The notes below the pieces were generated by a model. The model ran no database searches. It was given only the letters and a program-made list of their open reading frames with translations, and had not been told where the DNA came from. The position numbers and the translations under genes are program-made. Source: an uncultured Bacilli bacterium (GTDB taxonomy: Bacteria > Bacillota_I > Bacilli_A > RF39 > UBA660). Taken from it: a stretch of DNA of 27,487 nt. Below, in pieces: positions 1-7,469 of the stretch. The stretch lies in assembly GCA_934130105.1 (NCBI GenBank), contig CAKOXL010000017.1, positions 1 to 27,487 of the forward strand. The letters run 5' to 3'. Numbering within the stretch: position 1 is the stretch's first letter; the number at the start of each line of letters is the position of its first letter.

Positions 1-167
1 TAAAACAATTATTAGAATAAAAAGTAGTAATAAAAGAAGAAGAAATAATAATATTAAAAAGACAAACTATTTATATAGGAATAATTATATTTCCTATCAA
101 AAATACTTTAATAGTATGAGTAATTATAATAATAGTTATAAATATACTAATTAGTATTATTATTTTG

Positions 168-196
168 TTGTTTTTTAAATTCTCATTTGATATACT
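168..196 (+). promoter_or_regulatory. Possible promoter for the first gene
   Basis: TTGTTT (168-173), 17 bp spacer, TATACT (191-196). A start site about 7 bp downstream would leave almost no leader before the AGGAAGGTG ribosome binding site, so this is uncertain. A 14-bp palindrome (ATACTAATTAGTAT, 144-157) lies upstream and could be an operator. The rest of 1-219 shows a weak inverted repeat (75-97) and no gene. Confidence 0.35.
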
Positions 197-219
197 AATT
201 ATACAGGAAGGTGATTTTT

Positions 220-714
220 ATGTTTGAATCTGAAAAAAACTGTGGTTATAGTTTAAACGTTCATGGAGTTGAATATTGGAATAGAACTATGCTAAATGGA
301 ATAGAAGTTTTTATTAAAAATAAAATAGATATTCCATATGAATTATATTTAGATAAAATAGGTGGTAATGAAAATCTTAGTCATTATATTGATATTGTTA
401 CTGGTAGACCATTTTGTATAGTTAGTTTAGAAGAAAATTTAATTATTATTCCAAGTGGTATTTGTGTATCAAAAAAAGATTTATATATTAATAATAATGT
501 CTTAGATGTAGCTACTGAAATACTTGGATCAAATGTAGAAGAAAGTTATACTAATATATCTGAAAATATTATTTATTATAGTTATTTTTGTGATGTTATT
601 TCAAAGAGGAATAACTTAAATGTTATTCCTGCGGATATTGTATATGAAGAAGCAAGAGAATTTAAGAAAAAAGAGAATATTAAAAATTTTATTAAAAAAA
701 AGATAGAGAACTAA
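220..714 (+). CDS. Unknown small protein, 164 aa
   Basis: I do not recognise this family. The ATG at 220 is chosen over an in-frame GTG at 211 because AGGAAGGTG (204-212) sits at normal ribosome-binding distance from the ATG and overlaps the GTG. The product is soluble, has no signal peptide or membrane segment, alternates beta-type stretches (residues 30-85) with helices, and ends in a very Lys-rich tail (last ~20 residues). A hairpin terminator follows directly, so it is probably transcribed alone. Codon use is like its neighbours. It could be a housekeeping hypothetical of this lineage or an accessory gene; nothing in the context decides. Confidence 0.75.
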   Translation: MFESEKNCGYSLNVHGVEYWNRTMLNGIEVFIKNKIDIPYELYLDKIGGNENLSHYIDIVTGRPFCIVSLEENLIIIPSGICVSKKDLYINNNVLDVATEILGSNVEESYTNISENIIYYSYFCDVISKRNNLNVIPADIVYEEAREFKKKENIKNFIKKKIEN

Positions 715-742
715 TTTTACATTTTAGTTCTTAATTTTTTCT
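708..742 (+). terminator. Intrinsic terminator overlapping the first gene's stop codon
   Basis: GAACTAA (708-714) pairs with TTAGTTC (724-730) around a 9-nt loop, followed by a T-rich run (731-742). The left arm includes the stop codon of the preceding gene. Confidence 0.6.
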
Positions 743-819
743 TAAAATTTAATAATTTTATATGAAATAATATTATTATATAGTATAATAATAGAGAGTA
801 TCTATATAGGAGTATTTGT

Positions 820-2037
820 ATGAAAAAGAATAAAGATAAAAAATATTATTTAATATTACTTATATGTGTGATTTTAATACTTAGTATATTAATATATTTT
901 ATAATTAATTTAGTAGGAAGTAATAAATTAAATAATAAAAATAATATTAGTAATAATATTTCTTTAAAAGAAGAAGATATTTATTATGATGAAGATGCTA
1001 AGATATTTAAGGGAGAAAATCCAAATAATTATTTATATTTTTCTAATATTTTATGGAGAATTATAAGTATTAATAAAGATGGTTCATTAGATGTTACTAC
1101 TGATAATAGTATTAATATTTTAAAGAATGTTAATTATGATGTTAATAAGTATGTTAATGATATATTCTTAAGTAGTATTGATAAAAAATATTTAGATAGA
1201 GTATCATATTGTAATGATATTATATCTAAAATAGAAAAGGTAGAATGTAAAAATATTTATACTAAAGATTATGTTAGATTACTTAGTATAGAGGATATTA
1301 TTAATTCTAATGATAATGGTAATAGTTATTTGTTAAATAATTTAGATTATTGGCTTAATAATAGATATGATAATAAACCTTTCGTAATTAATAGTAATAA
1401 AATTACTAATGATAGTAATGATAAAGCTTATGGAGTTAGACCTGTTATTAGATTAAATAGTAGTACTATAATTAAATCAGGTAATGGTACTATAGATAAT
1501 CCATATATTGTATCAGAAGATAATACTGGTATGAAAGTAGGTAGTTATATCAAATTAGATAATGATTTATGGATAGTTTATGAAGTTAATAAGAATAAAG
1601 CTAATTTAGCTTTAGTTAATGGTTTATCTGGTGTTAAAGTATTTGGTGATAATAGTGGGTTTAATGTAGATAAAGAAGGCAGTATAGCATATTATTTAAA
1701 TAATGATTATTTAGATAGTTTATCTTATAAAGATATGCTTATTAGTAATGAGTGGAAAACTGGTAAGTATATTGATAGTTATGATAATGTTGATAAAAAT
1801 ATAGTCTCTACGAAAGTTGGAATGCTTAGTGTAAAAGATTTAAAATTAGTTAATAATAAATGGGGATATTATTTGATAACTCCAAGTAATGAAGAAGAGG
1901 TTTATATTTATAATACTGATAATTTTATTTCTAAAACTAATTATTTACATAACATTGTTCCTACGATTAGTATTAAAAATAATTATAAATTAAATGGATT
2001 GGGTACAAAGGATAATCCTTTTGAAGTAGAGGTATAA
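820..2037 (+). CDS. Membrane-anchored protein with repeated extracellular modules, 405 aa
   Basis: One membrane segment near the N-terminus (residues ~9-31, Leu/Ile-rich after a Lys-rich start) anchors a long outside part. That part carries two copies of a module: an opening strand with an LW motif (LWRII near residue 78, LWIVY near 250) and a closing Gly-x-Gly-Thr-x-(D)-NP-(Y/F) element (near 223 and at the C-terminus). The segment GVRPVIRL before the first closing element is typical of surface and pilin-like proteins of uncultured Bacilli, where it is often called DUF6273-like; that family name is from memory. Ribosome binding site ATAGGAGT (806-813); a TATAAT (784-789) is a plausible -10. 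The next gene starts 3 nt after the stop and encodes another membrane-anchored surface protein, so the two probably form one operon. Precise role unknown. Confidence 0.75.
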   Translation: MKKNKDKKYYLILLICVILILSILIYFIINLVGSNKLNNKNNISNNISLKEEDIYYDEDAKIFKGENPNNYLYFSNILWRIISINKDGSLDVTTDNSINILKNVNYDVNKYVNDIFLSSIDKKYLDRVSYCNDIISKIEKVECKNIYTKDYVRLLSIEDIINSNDNGNSYLLNNLDYWLNNRYDNKPFVINSNKITNDSNDKAYGVRPVIRLNSSTIIKSGNGTIDNPYIVSEDNTGMKVGSYIKLDNDLWIVYEVNKNKANLALVNGLSGVKVFGDNSGFNVDKEGSIAYYLNNDYLDSLSYKDMLISNEWKTGKYIDSYDNVDKNIVSTKVGMLSVKDLKLVNNKWGYYLITPSNEEEVYIYNTDNFISKTNYLHNIVPTISIKNNYKLNGLGTKDNPFEVEV

Positions 2038-2040
2038 TAT

Positions 2041-3036
2041 ATGAAGAAGTTAGCAATATTTGGTATTTCATTTACATCATGTATGATTATATTTTTGATG
2101 TCAATATTTATATTTAAAGGAACTATAGTTAATTATTTATCTTTAAATAATAACTTTAAATTAATTGGTGTTTTATATGGAAAGAATGCATTATCCGAAG
2201 AGACTTCTAGAAAAAATTATATTTCTTATATGAATGATATTGATAGTAATATTATTTCTGATAAAGTACCATCAAATGGTTTAGATAATGATACTTATGA
2301 AAAAGAAATATTAGAAAAAGATAATGAGACAGATGGTTATAAACTTATTAATATTAAAATAAATAAGTATGATGCTTATTTAGTCGCTATCTATGATCCT
2401 GCAAAAGTTAAACTTGTTAGTTCTAAATGGTTTAATAGAAATAATACAGGACAACAAACGGTTATTGATATTTGCAAGAGATATAATGGTAAAGTATGTA
2501 TTAATGGTGGAGGTTTTCAAGACTTTGGTACTGGTTCGGATATTCCAATGGGATATGTTATTGAAGATGGTAAAATTACCTGGAATAGTAAAGGTAATTC
2601 TAAATTAGTAGGATTTAATTATGATAATGAACTTGTACTTATGGAAGGTACAGGAGAAGAAGCTATAGCTATAGGAATGCGTGATGCTCTAGAATTTGGA
2701 CCATTCTTAATAGAAAATGGAGAAATAATTGTACCAAAAGAAGAATCTGCGGGTGGTTATGGTGGAGCTGCGAGAGTAGCTATTGCTCAAAGAAAAGATG
2801 GTATAGTATTATTCCTTGTAACTGAAGGCGTACATAGTAAAGGACCTACTATATACGAAGTAGCTGAAACATTAAAGAAGTACGGAGCATATACCGCTGG
2901 TAACTTAGATGGTGGAGCTTCAAGTAGTTTGGTAGTTAATGGAAAAATGATTAATCATCCATTAAATATATACGGACAACTTATTAATGGCGGCAAAGGT
3001 CGTAGTGTAGTTACTGGCTTTGGATACATTGAATAA
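2041..3036 (+). CDS. Membrane-anchored phosphodiester glycosidase (NAGPA-domain) protein, 331 aa
   Basis: The C-terminal ~235 residues show the motifs of the NAGPA / phosphodiester glycosidase family: CINGGGF near residue 155, FGPFLIENG near 220, a beta segment with RVAIAQRKDG, and the hallmark NLDGGASSSLVVNG near 288 followed by GRSVVTGFG at the end. Members hydrolyse phosphodiester-linked sugars, and bacterial ones are usually extracytoplasmic and linked to exopolysaccharide or teichoic-acid turnover. One N-terminal membrane segment (residues ~4-27) fits an outside location. The start is 3 nt after the upstream stop, with GAGG at the end of that gene as ribosome binding site, suggesting translational coupling. 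The exact substrate cannot be read from the sequence. Stacked hairpins follow. Confidence 0.9.
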   Translation: MKKLAIFGISFTSCMIIFLMSIFIFKGTIVNYLSLNNNFKLIGVLYGKNALSEETSRKNYISYMNDIDSNIISDKVPSNGLDNDTYEKEILEKDNETDGYKLINIKINKYDAYLVAIYDPAKVKLVSSKWFNRNNTGQQTVIDICKRYNGKVCINGGGFQDFGTGSDIPMGYVIEDGKITWNSKGNSKLVGFNYDNELVLMEGTGEEAIAIGMRDALEFGPFLIENGEIIVPKEESAGGYGGAARVAIAQRKDGIVLFLVTEGVHSKGPTIYEVAETLKKYGAYTAGNLDGGASSSLVVNGKMINHPLNIYGQLINGGKGRSVVTGFGYIE

Positions 3037-3047
3037 ATAATATATTA

Positions 3048-3126
3048 TTTTTGAAGACCTTAGGCTTCAAAAATCTAGTTAAAGACTTATGGCTTTAACT
3101 AGCAGTGAGCAACGAAGTGTGAACTG
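3048..3126. repeat. Tandem intergenic hairpins
   Basis: Two near-perfect hairpins follow each other: TTTTTGAAG/CTTCAAAAA (3048-3056 with 3065-3073, loop ACCTTAGG) and CTAGTTAAAG/CTTTAACTAG (3075-3084 with 3093-3102, loop ACTTATGG). The loops and stem bases are alike (AAGAC-TTA-GGCTT). A third weak stem, CAGT/ACTG (3103-3126), encloses GAGCAACGAAGTGTGA. CTAGTT (3075-3080) can also pair with AACTAG (3131-3136), so alternative folds exist. It looks like a REP-like intergenic repeat or a complex 3' end for the surface operon. Confidence 0.6.
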
Positions 3127-3134
3127 TTAAAACT

Positions 3135-3169
3135 AGAACTAATAAAAGTATTTAGTTCTTTTTCTTTTT
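3135..3169 (+). terminator. Intrinsic terminator after the surface operon
   Basis: AGAACTAA (3135-3142) pairs with TTAGTTCT (3152-3159), loop 9 nt, then a T-rich run to 3169. Confidence 0.75.
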
Positions 3170-3200
3170 ATGGTAAAATACTAATAGTGCAGGTGATGTT

Positions 3201-5075
3201 ATGTATTATAAAATTAGTCATGGTAGTGTTACATTAGGTAATAATACAGTACTTGAAGATATTAATTTTTATGTTAAAGATAACGAAAAAATAGGTATAG
3301 TAGGTAGAAATGGCTGTGGTAAAACAACTTTACTTAAGGCTATTGTAGGAGAGTATGAAATTACCAGTGGCTATGAAGAAGTAGATATTATTTCTTCAGA
3401 AGATTTTAATATTGGTTATGTTAAACAGAATGATGGTTATAACCTTGATATGAAAATGATAGATTATATTAAGAGTTCTTTTAAGGATATTCTTGATATT
3501 GAAAAGAAACTTAATACTTTAGAGAATGAAATGACTACTAATTATGATGAAAAAATTTTAAATAAATATAATGAACTTTTATCTAGATATGAATATATGG
3601 GTGGTTATAAGTATAAGAAAGAGATAGAGGTTATTTTAAATAAGTTTGATTTTAGTGATGATGATAAGAGTAAGTATTTAAATGAGTTTTCTGGAGGTCA
3701 ACTTACTAAGCTATCTTTAATTAGACTTCTTCTATCGAAGCCTGATTTACTTATTTTGGATGAACCTACTAATCATTTGGATATCAAGGCTATAGAATGG
3801 CTTGAGGAATACTTAAAAGGATACAAGGGCTCTATTGTTTTGGTTAGTCATGATAGAATGTTTTTAGATAATGTCTGCAATGTGATATATGATATTGAGT
3901 ATGGTACTTTAACTAGATATAGTGGTAATTATTCTTATTTTGTTAAGAAGAAGGAAGAGGATTATATAAGAAATCTTAAAGATTATGAAAGACAACAACA
4001 AGAAATTAAGCGATTACAGGATATTGCGGATAGATTTAGATATAAACCAACGAAGGCTGGTATGGCGATGTCGAAGTTAAAACAGATTGAGAGAATGGTG
4101 TTAATTGATAAACCTGATAAGGCTAATACAAAGACTTTTAAGATTAATTTTAGTCCTGAGATGAATAGCTATAGAGATGTTCTTAAGGTTAAAAATCTTT
4201 CTATTGGTTATGATAGGGAGTTATGTAAGTTATCTTTTGATGTGGAAAGAGGAGATAGGCTTGGTATTATTGGAGAGAATGGTATTGGTAAGAGTACACT
4301 TCTTAAGACTATAATGGGTGAGGTTCCAGCACTTGGTGGTAAGTTTACTTTTGGTGATAGAGTTAATATTGGTTATTTTTCACAAGCATTAGATAATCTT
4401 AATTATGATAATTCTATTTATGAAGAGATTGATAAGGAGTTTCCTAGGCTTACTCCGAATGAGATTAGGACACTACTTGGAGCTTTTGAGTTTAGCGGAG
4501 AAGATGTCTTTAAAAAGATCAGAGATTTATCTGGTGGTGAAAAGGTTAGGGTTAGTTTATGTAAGATTTTAAATAAAAAACCTAATGTTCTTATTTTGGA
4601 TGAACCAACGAATCATTTGGATATTATTGGAAAGTCCACTATTGAGAAAATGCTTACTAGTTATAAGGGTACTATTATTATGGTTAGTCATGATAGGTAT
4701 CTTATTAAGAATGTCTGCAATAGACTTCTTGTTATGGAGGGTGGTACTGGTACTTTATATAATTATGGTTATGGTGAATATTTAGAGAAGACTAGAATTA
4801 ATAATGTAAGTAATGATAATAAAGTTAAGGTAGAAAAGAAGAAAAATACTGATAAAAGAGTAGATACTTTTGATAAGAATAAAGAGATTAAAAAGATAGA
4901 AAAAGATATTTTTGAATTAGAAGAGAGACTTAGTAATCTTAATAATGAACTTTTAAAGGAAGAAGTTTATATGGATATTAATAAGGCTAATTTGATTAAG
5001 TTAGAGATTGATATTGTAAACAAGAATATTGAGAAGAAAACATTAGAGTGGGATGAGATTACGAAAGATATGTAA
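3201..5075 (+). CDS. ABC-F family ATPase, 624 aa
   Basis: Two ABC ATPase domains on one chain without membrane segments. Domain 1: Walker A GRNGCGKT (residues 35-42), signature FSGGQ (~164), Walker B LLILDEPTNHLD (~183-194). Domain 2: Walker A GENGIGKS (~359), signature LSGGE (~443), Walker B VLILDEPTNHLD (~463). A helical linker (residues ~250-300, with the RFRYKPTKA motif) and a Lys/Glu-rich C-terminal coiled coil (~565-620) match the YdiF-like group. ABC-F proteins bind the ribosomal E site, as translation factors or in antibiotic protection; nothing here shows which. Ribosome binding site AGGTGAT directly precedes the ATG; TATGGTAAAAT (3169-3179) may be an extended -10. It is transcribed apart from the next gene, which has its own strong promoter. 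Confidence 0.95.
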   Translation: MYYKISHGSVTLGNNTVLEDINFYVKDNEKIGIVGRNGCGKTTLLKAIVGEYEITSGYEEVDIISSEDFNIGYVKQNDGYNLDMKMIDYIKSSFKDILDIEKKLNTLENEMTTNYDEKILNKYNELLSRYEYMGGYKYKKEIEVILNKFDFSDDDKSKYLNEFSGGQLTKLSLIRLLLSKPDLLILDEPTNHLDIKAIEWLEEYLKGYKGSIVLVSHDRMFLDNVCNVIYDIEYGTLTRYSGNYSYFVKKKEEDYIRNLKDYERQQQEIKRLQDIADRFRYKPTKAGMAMSKLKQIERMVLIDKPDKANTKTFKINFSPEMNSYRDVLKVKNLSIGYDRELCKLSFDVERGDRLGIIGENGIGKSTLLKTIMGEVPALGGKFTFGDRVNIGYFSQALDNLNYDNSIYEEIDKEFPRLTPNEIRTLLGAFEFSGEDVFKKIRDLSGGEKVRVSLCKILNKKPNVLILDEPTNHLDIIGKSTIEKMLTSYKGTIIMVSHDRYLIKNVCNRLLVMEGGTGTLYNYGYGEYLEKTRINNVSNDNKVKVEKKKNTDKRVDTFDKNKEIKKIEKDIFELEERLSNLNNELLKEEVYMDINKANLIKLEIDIVNKNIEKKTLEWDEITKDM

Positions 5076-5097
5076 TCTATTCATGAAAGACCGCTAT

Positions 5098-5126
5098 TTG
5101 ACAAACATTATGAAATGTGCTATAAT
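5098..5126 (+). promoter_or_regulatory. Perfect-consensus vegetative promoter
   Basis: TTGACA (5098-5103), exactly 17 bp, then TATAAT (5121-5126) with the extended -10 dinucleotide TG at 5118-5119. Transcription should begin near 5133, leaving about 105 nt of leader before the sigma4-like gene. Confidence 0.93.
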
Positions 5127-5142
5127 CTAAGGCAGTTGTGAA

Positions 5143-5216
5143 ACAATGGGGGTTGCAGAATAACTGGATAAACATAATAACAATAATCTCATTGTATTAT
5201 TTACAATGGGATTTTT
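5143..5216 (+). promoter_or_regulatory. Leader with terminator and competing upstream pairing (candidate attenuator)
   Basis: The leader holds a 12-bp hairpin (5185-5196 with 5202-5213, one G-U pair, 5-nt loop) followed at once by a T run (5212-5216), which is an intrinsic terminator placed inside the mRNA before the start codon. The sequence ACAATGGG occurs twice, at 5143-5150 and within the hairpin's right arm (5203-5210), so the left arm (CTCATTGT, 5188-5195) can pair with either copy but not both. This is the layout of a terminator/antiterminator switch. The sensed signal is unknown; no known riboswitch core is recognised. Confidence 0.6.
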
Positions 5217-5237
5217 AGTTTATAAGGGGGGATTATT

Positions 5238-6506
5238 ATGGATGCATATAAAAATAAGATTAAAGAAACATTTTTAACTGAACTAAAAATTGGTTCAGAA
5301 TATATAAAAAATGAATTTTATGAAGAACATATGGATAATATTGATGCTGCGGTAGATGAGATATGTGATTTATCATTAGAAATTATGTCTAATCTTACTC
5401 AAATGGAAACATTTGTAATAAGAAAAAGACTTGGTGTTTATGATAATGGTAAACGTCAAACACTTAAAACAGTAGGTGATGTTACAGGTAAAACACATGA
5501 AAGAATTAGACAAATTGAAGCAAAGGCATATAGACGTATAATTTCTTCAATTAATAGAAACTCTTATGCTTCTAGTGATAATAAATCAAGAATGAGTTCT
5601 TTAACAAATCAAAAAGATTATGCAAATTTTAATATTTCTAAACTTAATCTTGATAGAAGATTAAGAGGTATGCTTTATACAAAGATAGAAACACTTTATG
5701 ATTTACTTAGTTATAGTCGTGAAGATTTTAGAAAAATGAGATTAGGTATTACTTATTTTAGTCAATTAAGTGATAAAGTTCATAGTCTTGGGTTTAAATT
5801 TATTGAGGAACTTACTCCTGAAGAAAAAAGAGAAATTGTTGCTTCTTCATCAGAAGAAATGATAAATAATTCAAGTATAGCTTGGATATCAGATATAAGT
5901 AAATCTTCTTTATGGGCATTATCAAGAGAAAATAAGACTACTATTGGTATGTTAAAAGAGTTTATTGAAAATGATGGTAAAATAAATATAGAGGCTGTTA
6001 ACTATGCTTCAAGTATTGGAATAAACATTGGTAAAAAAGAAAAAATATCTTCTTTAAATACTCAGGTACCAATGGAAGAGTTACTAGATACAAATATTAA
6101 GAATATTGAAATGTCTACGCGTTTATTTAATGTGCTAAATAATCATGGATTTAAAACTATAAGAGATATAATATTGCATACTACAAGTGACTTTGATATT
6201 TTATTTCATCAAGGTGTTAAAACAAAAAGAGAATTATTTGATATGATTCATGATTTTGGACTATTCTTTGCAAATGAAGTATTTGTGATTAAAGAATATA
6301 CAGACGAAATATCTATGCAGTTAAATACAAATACTGCGGATATCAGAGCTATAAGGGCAAAATTATTGAATAAATATAAAGAGTTAACAACTGAAAAGGA
6401 AGAATTAAGAATTAGAACACAAGAATTGGATAAAGAAATAGCCGCTGTTATAAAGAAATTAAGTTCTATGGAAGAAGGAATTTCAGATGGACAATCAAGA
6501 AAATAA
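5238..6506 (+). CDS. Sigma-70 region 4-like HTH fused to two alpha-CTD-like modules, 422 aa
   Basis: Residues ~50-105 match sigma-70 region 4, including TLKTVGDVTGKTHERIRQIEAK (the family pattern is TLxEVGxxxGVTRERIRQIE). Residues ~135-187 (LNLDRRLRGMLY, ETLYDLLSYSREDFRKMRLG, LSDKVHSLGF) and ~288-342 (NIEMSTRLFNVLNNHG, KTIRDIILHT, GVKTKRELFDMIHDFG) both look like the helix-hairpin fold of the RNA polymerase alpha-subunit C-terminal domain. Residues ~355-412 form a charged coiled coil. There are no sigma region 2 motifs, so it is probably not a standard sigma factor but a DNA-binding transcription regulator built from RNA polymerase parts. Ribosome binding site AAGGGGGG precedes ATG 5238. It sits behind a very strong promoter with a possible attenuator and overlaps the next small gene by 20 nt. 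Confidence 0.85.
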   Translation: MDAYKNKIKETFLTELKIGSEYIKNEFYEEHMDNIDAAVDEICDLSLEIMSNLTQMETFVIRKRLGVYDNGKRQTLKTVGDVTGKTHERIRQIEAKAYRRIISSINRNSYASSDNKSRMSSLTNQKDYANFNISKLNLDRRLRGMLYTKIETLYDLLSYSREDFRKMRLGITYFSQLSDKVHSLGFKFIEELTPEEKREIVASSSEEMINNSSIAWISDISKSSLWALSRENKTTIGMLKEFIENDGKINIEAVNYASSIGINIGKKEKISSLNTQVPMEELLDTNIKNIEMSTRLFNVLNNHGFKTIRDIILHTTSDFDILFHQGVKTKRELFDMIHDFGLFFANEVFVIKEYTDEISMQLNTNTADIRAIRAKLLNKYKELTTEKEELRIRTQELDKEIAAVIKKLSSMEEGISDGQSRK

Positions 6507-6666
6507 TAAATATAAATTATTAGAGGAAGTAAAACAAGGTGAACTTGAGATTATTGAAGTGCTAAATAATTTGGAAAAAGAAATAAGTGATTTGAGAAAA
6601 GACGTTTTAAAGAAAGAAATGCTTTTAAATGAAATAAATACAATGTCAGAAGGAAAAAATAATTAA
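6487..6666 (+). CDS. Small coiled-coil protein, 59 aa, overlapping the sigma4-like gene
   Basis: An ATG at 6487 lies inside the end of the sigma4-like gene in another frame, with AGAAGGAA as ribosome binding site at suitable distance; the frame runs to TAA at 6664-6666. The 59-residue product is almost wholly charged helix (LEEVKQGELEIIEVLNNLEKEI, heptad-like Leu/Ile spacing), so a coiled coil is likely. The 20-nt overlap suggests translational coupling, and the partner gene also ends in a coiled coil, so the two proteins may bind each other (inference). No homologous family recognised. Confidence 0.7.
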   Translation: MDNQENNKYKLLEEVKQGELEIIEVLNNLEKEISDLRKDVLKKEMLLNEINTMSEGKNN

Positions 6667-6780
6667 TATTTCAAAATTCAATAATGAATGTATTTAATTA
6701 TTGTTTATAAAAAATCGCTTTGATTTTACTACTATATGCGTTGCATGTAAAAAGTAATGATAATTATTTAATTTCCATAT
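6667..6780. other. AT-rich intergenic stretch after the sigma4-like operon
   Basis: This is the first part of a 379-nt gene-free stretch (6667-7045). It contains a weak hairpin AAAATC/GATTTT (6711-6716 with 6722-6727) without a T run, and nothing else I can name. The remainder holds the structured RNA candidate, promoter and operator listed next. Confidence 0.4.
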
Positions 6781-6933
6781 TTAGAGATTGGTTTCGACTG
6801 ACTGTTAGTGAACTTTTTCTCACTATATTTTATAAAAAACACTAAATGGACTTTAGATTTTCAATTGTTCTTAGTTGAGTAAATTACATAACTCTTCTTA
6901 TATGAAGGTGACATATAAATCACCAATCTATAA
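6781..6933 (+). ncRNA. Candidate structured RNA A, upstream of the TIR module
   Basis: Ends pair: AGATTGGT (6785-6792) with ACCAATCT (6922-6929), extended by TTA/TAA past one mismatch. Inside are hairpins TAGTGA/TCACTA (6806-6825), CTAAA/TTTAG (6842-6856), GAGT/ACTC (6877-6894) and GGTGA/TCACC (6907-6924). The last one shares bases with the closing helix, so two folds exclude each other. The core TAAATG-N7-GATTTTCAAT (6843-6865) recurs with identical spacing in candidate RNA B (15270-15292). No promoter is clear and the strand is assumed from the neighbouring genes. It is not tmRNA and no RNA family is recognised. Confidence 0.45.
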
Positions 6934-6986
6934 CATAGATTTATTTATTTTTTTTGAAAAATATTGTTAAATAATATCAAAAAATA

Positions 6987-6995
6987 TGTTATAAT
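6987..6995 (+). promoter_or_regulatory. Extended -10 promoter of the TIR module
   Basis: TGTTATAAT: TG at 6987-6988, TATAAT at 6990-6995. The -35 region is poor (TTAAAT near 6967), which is common with an extended -10. Expected start near 7003. Confidence 0.75.
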
Positions 6996-7005
6996 TATTG
7001 TAGCC

Positions 7006-7030
7006 GAATATCATTATGATATTCTTTTTT
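7006..7030 (+). promoter_or_regulatory. 19-bp perfect palindrome with T run at the transcription start (operator or attenuator)
   Basis: GAATATCATTATGATATTC (7006-7024) is a perfect 19-bp palindrome placed about +3 to +21 from the predicted start, followed by six T (7025-7030) and then the GGAGG ribosome binding site. It could be a repressor operator, or a very promoter-proximal terminator that must be overcome to express the module; the sequence fits both. Confidence 0.65.
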
Positions 7031-7045
7031 CTTTGGAGGTGTGTT

Positions 7046-7456
7046 ATGGAGAAAAAAACGAGTCATTTAAATATGATACAAAGTATTATTACTAGAATGG
7101 GAAATAATTCTTTTGCTTTAAAAGGATGGACTGTTGGAATTATGATTGCTGTCTACGCATTTGTTGGGAATTCAAATGTTAAAGCTGTAATTGTGACTTT
7201 AATGCCATTAATTGTATTTTGGTTCATAGATACATATTACTTAATGCTAGAAAGAAAGTTTAGATGTTTGTACGATAATGTTAGAATAAAGGATGAAAAA
7301 GATATAGATTTCAGTATGAATTTAAACGACGTTAAAATAAATCTTAATGAAGTAAACAAATATGAATTTTTTAATATTTTCTTTTCAAAATCAGTTCTAC
7401 CATTTTATCTTGTATGTATAGCTACAACATTGATAATATACTTCGTAAAATTTTAA
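7046..7456 (+). CDS. Three-TM membrane protein of a TIR module, 136 aa
   Basis: Start ATG 7046 is chosen because GGAGGTG (7035-7041) lies at ideal distance; an upstream in-frame ATG falls in the palindrome. Membrane segments: residues ~27-43 (GWTVGIMIAVYAFVG), ~46-62 (KAVIVTLMPLIVFWF) and ~116-134. Between TM2 and TM3 is a ~50-residue charged cytoplasmic part with LERKFRCLYDNVR. The N-terminal pattern (QSIITRMGNNSFALKGWTV) is, from memory, conserved in small membrane proteins encoded beside TIR-like genes. Only 13 nt separate it from the TIR gene, so they form one operon. By analogy with Thoeris and CBASS, it may be the membrane-acting effector or the localiser for the TIR protein; this is inference. 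Confidence 0.8.
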   Translation: MEKKTSHLNMIQSIITRMGNNSFALKGWTVGIMIAVYAFVGNSNVKAVIVTLMPLIVFWFIDTYYLMLERKFRCLYDNVRIKDEKDIDFSMNLNDVKINLNEVNKYEFFNIFFSKSVLPFYLVCIATTLIIYFVKF

Positions 7457-7469
7457 AAGGAGGTGAGTT

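Noticed and set aside
5238..6506. A complete alternative sigma factor
   Set aside because: Region 2 core-binding and -10 recognition motifs are missing; only the region 4 helix-turn-helix is present.
6781..6933. RNA A as tmRNA (GGTTTCGACTG resembles the tmRNA 5' end)
   Set aside because: There is no tRNA-like acceptor end with CCA, no T arm and no tag reading frame; only a few bases match.
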